Below are positions 59,048-64,000 of a DNA stretch of 64,000 nucleotides, in pieces (position 1 is the stretch's first letter; every line of letters starts with the position of its first letter). Source of the stretch: Granulicella rosea. GTDB taxonomy: Bacteria; Acidobacteriota; Terriglobia; Terriglobales; Acidobacteriaceae. The stretch spans positions 1-64,000 of the forward strand of contig NZ_FZOU01000009.1 in the NCBI RefSeq assembly GCF_900188085.1, written 5' to 3'. A program made the translations under genes and the position numbers. Under the pieces are notes generated by a model. The model worked only from the letters and a program-made list of their open reading frames with translations. It was not told where the DNA came from and did not search any database.

Positions 59048-59485
59048 ATGGACGCTGAAGCGATCAGGGAACGGCTCGACGTCAACGGGGTGAAGTTTAC
59101 CTCGCAGCGTTATTGCGTCATGGCGTACCTGATGGAGCATCCCGGCCACCCGACGGCGGCGGAGATCTTCGACGGCGTGAACAGCCTGGACCCGCGGTCG
59201 TCGCGAGCGACGGTGTATCGCAACCTGAAGGAGCTGGTCGAGGCAGGCCTGGTCCGCGAGGTGGCGGTCGAGGGCCGGTCGGCGCGCTTCGACCTGAAGG
59301 AGATGCAGCATCACCACTTTATCTGCGACCGGTGTGGCGCGGTGGAGGATATGGACTGGTTCGACGTGCCGCGGCCTGCTCCGGCCTCTGTCGGCGCGCG
59401 CATCGTGCGAGAGTGCGAGCTTATTCTGCGCGGGCTTTGCGCGAGTTGCGCTCAACCACCGGGCGGAGACCGGATGAAGGTCTGA
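59048..59485 (+). CDS. Fur-family regulator, probably peroxide-responsive (PerR-like)
   Basis: A 145-residue Fur-family protein. The winged helix is about 10-85 (TSQRYCVMAYLMEHPGHPTA and RATVYRNLKELVEAG). The metal-binding part has QHHHFICDRCGAVEDMD and a second CASC pair near the C-terminus, so a structural zinc site of four Cys is present. katG starts 114 bp downstream on the same strand, which points to PerR rather than an iron regulator: iron-bound protein is oxidised by peroxide and then frees the promoter. Divergent from RND system 3. Confidence 0.88.
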   Translation: MDAEAIRERLDVNGVKFTSQRYCVMAYLMEHPGHPTAAEIFDGVNSLDPRSSRATVYRNLKELVEAGLVREVAVEGRSARFDLKEMQHHHFICDRCGAVEDMDWFDVPRPAPASVGARIVRECELILRGLCASCAQPPGGDRMKV

Positions 59486-59599
59486 CATTTACAAGCTTTG
59501 GGATAGAGCAGAAGTAGAATCCATCCCTGGACAGCAATGCATCACAACGGCGGGACGCAAACCGCCCATCACCAGCCCTATCACCATCAAGGAGCAAGT

Positions 59600-61828
<2,229 letters not shown>

Positions 61829-61844
61829 GTTCGGAGTAAAGCAC

Positions 61845-61878
61845 AGCATGGGCGGACGAGAGATCGTCCGCCCATGCT
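61845..61878 (+). terminator. Terminator of katG
   Basis: AGCATGGGCGGACG and CGTCCGCCCATGCT form a perfect 14-bp stem with a 6-nt loop, followed by CGTTTCG, 16 nt after the katG stop. Confidence 0.8.
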
Positions 61879-61904
61879 CGTTTCGAACGCATGATGTTTT
61901 GGTG

Positions 61905-61997
61905 GCGAGCACCCACCCAGATGCTCGTCATCTCGACCGGAGCGAAGCGGAGTGGAGAGACCCCCGTATTGGTTTTTGTCGTTGCTGTTCTTGTTTG
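61905..61997 (-). repeat. Dispersed intergenic repeat, copy I1 (reverse orientation)
   Basis: Read on the minus strand it gives AACAAGAACAGCAACGACAA, AAACCAATAC, GGGGGTCTCTCCACTCCGCT, TCGCTCC, then GGTCGAGATGACGAGCATCT and GGGTGGGTG. The outer parts match the consensus, while the core is the GTCATCTCGACCGGAGCG variant. It is the only copy in reverse orientation. Confidence 0.65.
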
Positions 61998-62012
61998 AAG
62001 TTGCGGCGCGAG

Positions 62013-62089
62013 CGAGGACAAGCAAGAACAAAGACAAATACCGGGGTCCTTCGCTCCGCTCAGGATGACGAGCATTTTTGGGCGGGTGT
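62013..62089 (+). repeat. Dispersed intergenic repeat, copy I2
   Basis: GAGGACAAGCAAGAACAAAG, ACAAATACC, GGGGTCCTTCGCTCCGCTCA, GGATGACGAGCATTTTTGGG, CGGGTG. It forms a large inverted pair with copy I1; the 295-bp gap between katG and the GH67 gene contains only this pair and the katG terminator. Confidence 0.7.
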
Positions 62090-62123
62090 GTGAAGATGCT
62101 CAGAGATACACCGCTCCAACCGA

Positions 62124-64000
62124 TCAGTCCTGCGGGGTGAGCGGACCGTCCGGACCGAGAACGATGTAGTCGATGGGTGCGAACTCGCGGTAGTCCCGGC
62201 GCTGGTTTGGGGGCGACATCGCGCCGGGTTCAACGGTCTGCCTGCCGCGATCCTTCAGCGTCTCGCGCAGGTCGGGAACGCCGCGCAGGGTGAGGGTATC
62301 GCCGGGCTTGATCGCGAGGTGATGCGCGGTGTAGCGCGTGGAGGTCTGGCCGTCGAGGTGAGGGTCGAACTGCACGGGCGCGAGCGTGTCGGCGGCGGAC
62401 CAGCGGGCCTGGCTAACGCCGTTGACGAGCAGCTCGTAGTTCGAGACGCCGGCCCAGGTGTCGAAGTACTGCACGGCGATGTCGTAGGCGCCGGCGGGCT
62501 GTTGTAGCACGGTACTGAGCGTGCAGCCGGCGTCGTTGCGGCAGACCATGGCCTTGCCGCCGGATGCGGTCTCGCTTGGCGTTACATCGATGGGCTCGTA
62601 GCCTGTGGCGGTCATGCTCTCGGCCTCGATCCGCAGGGGGTGACGGTCGACGCGGCCCTTGTCGTCGGCGATGCCGGATATGCGTTCGAACCAGGTGTCG
62701 ATGGCGTCGCGCCAGACGATCGCATGGCCGGCCTGAAAGTTGAAGAGTGCGGCGACCTGGCGATAGCGTTCGGGGTCGACGCGGCCTTCGAGTGTGCTCC
62801 ATGCGACCGCGTACTCGCCGGCCTCGCGCGCGCTCTTGTAGTGCGTGTCGTAGATGGATTGGATCAGGGTCTGGCCGGTGTGCAGCTTGTGGTCGTACGG
62901 CACGTGGTGGAAGAAGAGCAGCAGATCGTCGGGACAGGTCGCGAGCGACTCATACCGTGCGGCCACGAGCGGCGGATAGAGCTGCGCGTAGCCTGTGCCG
63001 GCGGCGGTGCGGTCCATGCCGATGCCGTTCTTCTCGCCGCGAATCCACTGGCCCCAGCCGTTGCGCTCGGCGGACTCAATGTCCGGACCGAAGTGGTAGC
63101 CGAGGATGTTGGTGAGGGTGCCGACGCCGTTCGGGCCGGTGTAGCCCTCGTAGACCTGCCAGCTCTTCAACTGCATCGCGTTCACGGTGCGCACGACAAG
63201 CGGATCGTTGCCCCAGGTGAGGCGCGTCCAGGTGTCCAGAATGCGGTCTAGCGGCTCGTCTGGGTTCCAGGCAAGTTTGCCGAAGCCATAGAGATTCGCC
63301 ATAGCCATCGGGTGATGCATCCAGTTCGCGTCCAGCCCGGCGTTGGTGACGGAGACGAAGCCGCCCGGCCGCGGCGCGCCGCTTGCGAGCGGAAAGGCAC
63401 GGCCCGTGACGATCTCTTTGACCGGTGTATGACGGCCTTCGGCGCGAAGGTCGGTGTCGAGCACCCAGCGCCACATGCTGGGCAGCCAGACCATGTGGCG
63501 CTGCTGGCCGGTGTACTCCTGCGAGGCCTGCACCTCGATGGCGACGTTGGTGTGAGGCAGCGCGGCGAAGAGTGGATTGACCGGCTCGCGCGCCTGGAAG
63601 TCGATGGGGCCTTCCTTGATTTGGATGATGACGTTCGGTTCGAAGCGTCCATCGTACTTCGCGAAGTTGTCGACGCCTGCGCGTGCGCGGTCGGCTTTCG
63701 GGTCGCGCCAGTCGAGATGGTTGTCATAGACGAAGCCGCGATAGAGCACGACGCCGTGGTGCGGCGCGAGGGCGCGAGCAAGCACGTTGGCTGCATCGGC
63801 GGGCGAGCGGCCATATTGTGCGGGCCCCTTGCGGCCTTCGGAGTCGGCCTTCACGGTGAAGCCCGCGAAGTCGGGGATGAGCGTATAGATCTCGTCGACC
63901 TTGCGCTGCCACCATGCGATCACCGTCGGGTCGAGCGGGTCGAAGGTGGGCAGGCCGCCGACTGCCTGCGGCGAGGTGAGGTCCACGCTGAGCGCGAGCC
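62124..64000 (-). CDS. GH67 alpha-glucuronidase (N-terminus outside window)
   Basis: Partial gene running off the right edge, with 625 codons visible. GH67 signatures are FAGFTVKADSEGRKGPAQYG, HHGVVLYRGFVYDNHLDW, YEGYTGPNGVGTL and GMDRTAAGTGYAQLYPP. The catalytic Asp and Glu pair should lie in the visible half. It removes 4-O-methylglucuronic acid from xylo-oligosaccharides. The last 130 residues are beta-rich (YDIAVQYFDTWAGVSNYELL) and look like the C-terminal domain of the family. No export signal can be judged because the start is missing. Confidence 0.9.
   Translation of the reverse strand, partial: LALSVDLTSPQAVGGLPTFDPLDPTVIAWWQRKVDEIYTLIPDFAGFTVKADSEGRKGPAQYGRSPADAANVLARALAPHHGVVLYRGFVYDNHLDWRDPKADRARAGVDNFAKYDGRFEPNVIIQIKEGPIDFQAREPVNPLFAALPHTNVAIEVQASQEYTGQQRHMVWLPSMWRWVLDTDLRAEGRHTPVKEIVTGRAFPLASGAPRPGGFVSVTNAGLDANWMHHPMAMANLYGFGKLAWNPDEPLDRILDTWTRLTWGNDPLVVRTVNAMQLKSWQVYEGYTGPNGVGTLTNILGYHFGPDIESAERNGWGQWIRGEKNGIGMDRTAAGTGYAQLYPPLVAARYESLATCPDDLLLFFHHVPYDHKLHTGQTLIQSIYDTHYKSAREAGEYAVAWSTLEGRVDPERYRQVAALFNFQAGHAIVWRDAIDTWFERISGIADDKGRVDRHPLRIEAESMTATGYEPIDVTPSETASGGKAMVCRNDAGCTLSTVLQQPAGAYDIAVQYFDTWAGVSNYELLVNGVSQARWSAADTLAPVQFDPHLDGQTSTRYTAHHLAIKPGDTLTLRGVPDLRETLKDRGRQTVEPGAMSPPNQRRDYREFAPIDYIVLGPDGPLTPQD

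Noticed and set aside
59537..59599. N-terminal His-rich extension of KatG
   Set aside because: AAGGAG with 7-nt spacing precedes ATG 59600, and the extension is absent in the family.

Overview
The window looks like a piece of an Acidobacteriota (Terriglobia, Acidobacteriaceae-type) chromosome. The reasons are the high GC content, a roughly 1180-residue TonB-dependent receptor with an N-terminal carboxypeptidase-regulatory-like domain, several plant-polysaccharide enzymes, a TolB-like/TPR membrane regulator, permease-first RND pumps, ADP-heptose and Kdo genes typical of a Gram-negative envelope, and a dispersed intergenic repeat built around AGATCCTTCGCT...AGGATGAC. No rRNA, tRNA, CRISPR array, prophage or transposase was recognised. 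All family names come from reading motifs; no database search was run.

Layout. 1-6.2 kb: a HAD-UbiA prenyltransferase fusion cut by the left edge, a small membrane protein, an SPFH/prohibitin-like protein, a decayed pectinesterase, two tandem paralogous two-TM proteins of unknown family (each preceded by a 17-codon upstream ORF that overlaps its start), and a VapBC-type toxin-antitoxin pair. 6.2-17.2 kb: L-arabinose genes araD and araB, a LarA-like racemase, a secreted protein of unknown function, hldE, a GbsR/MarR-type regulator coupled to a methyltransferase, and a large secreted M14 peptidase. 17.2-20.7 kb: UDP-glucuronate decarboxylase, gmhB, gmhA and a TetR regulator, with many repeats between them. 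20.7-33.8 kb: two RND efflux operons that converge on a shared terminator, one beside TetR and one beside LysR.

33.8-45.9 kb is a pectin-use region: pectate lyase, a membrane-anchored TolB-like/TPR regulator, a TonB receptor, a GH28 polygalacturonase-type enzyme, an (alpha/alpha)6-barrel glycosidase and an OprB-type porin. An 11-base motif (CAGCAAACGTC) lies in the pectate lyase/regulator intergenic region and twice, 21 bp apart, upstream of the TonB receptor. 46-51.5 kb: kdsC, a NarL-type response regulator with a beta-propeller histidine kinase, and an alpha/beta hydrolase. 51.8-61.9 kb: a third RND operon whose three proteins carry unusual extensions or low-complexity inserts, divergent from fur/perR-katG. 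The right edge cuts a GH67 alpha-glucuronidase.

Functionally the window combines hemicellulose and pectin breakdown with sugar intake and arabinose catabolism, LPS inner-core synthesis (gmhA, gmhB, hldE, kdsC), and efflux and peroxide defence. The least explained items are the twin upstream ORFs with their paralogous membrane proteins, the strong strand bias of the dispersed repeat, and the shared motif in the pectin region. Very long reverse-strand ORFs opposite real genes are a by-product of high-GC codon use and are not annotated.
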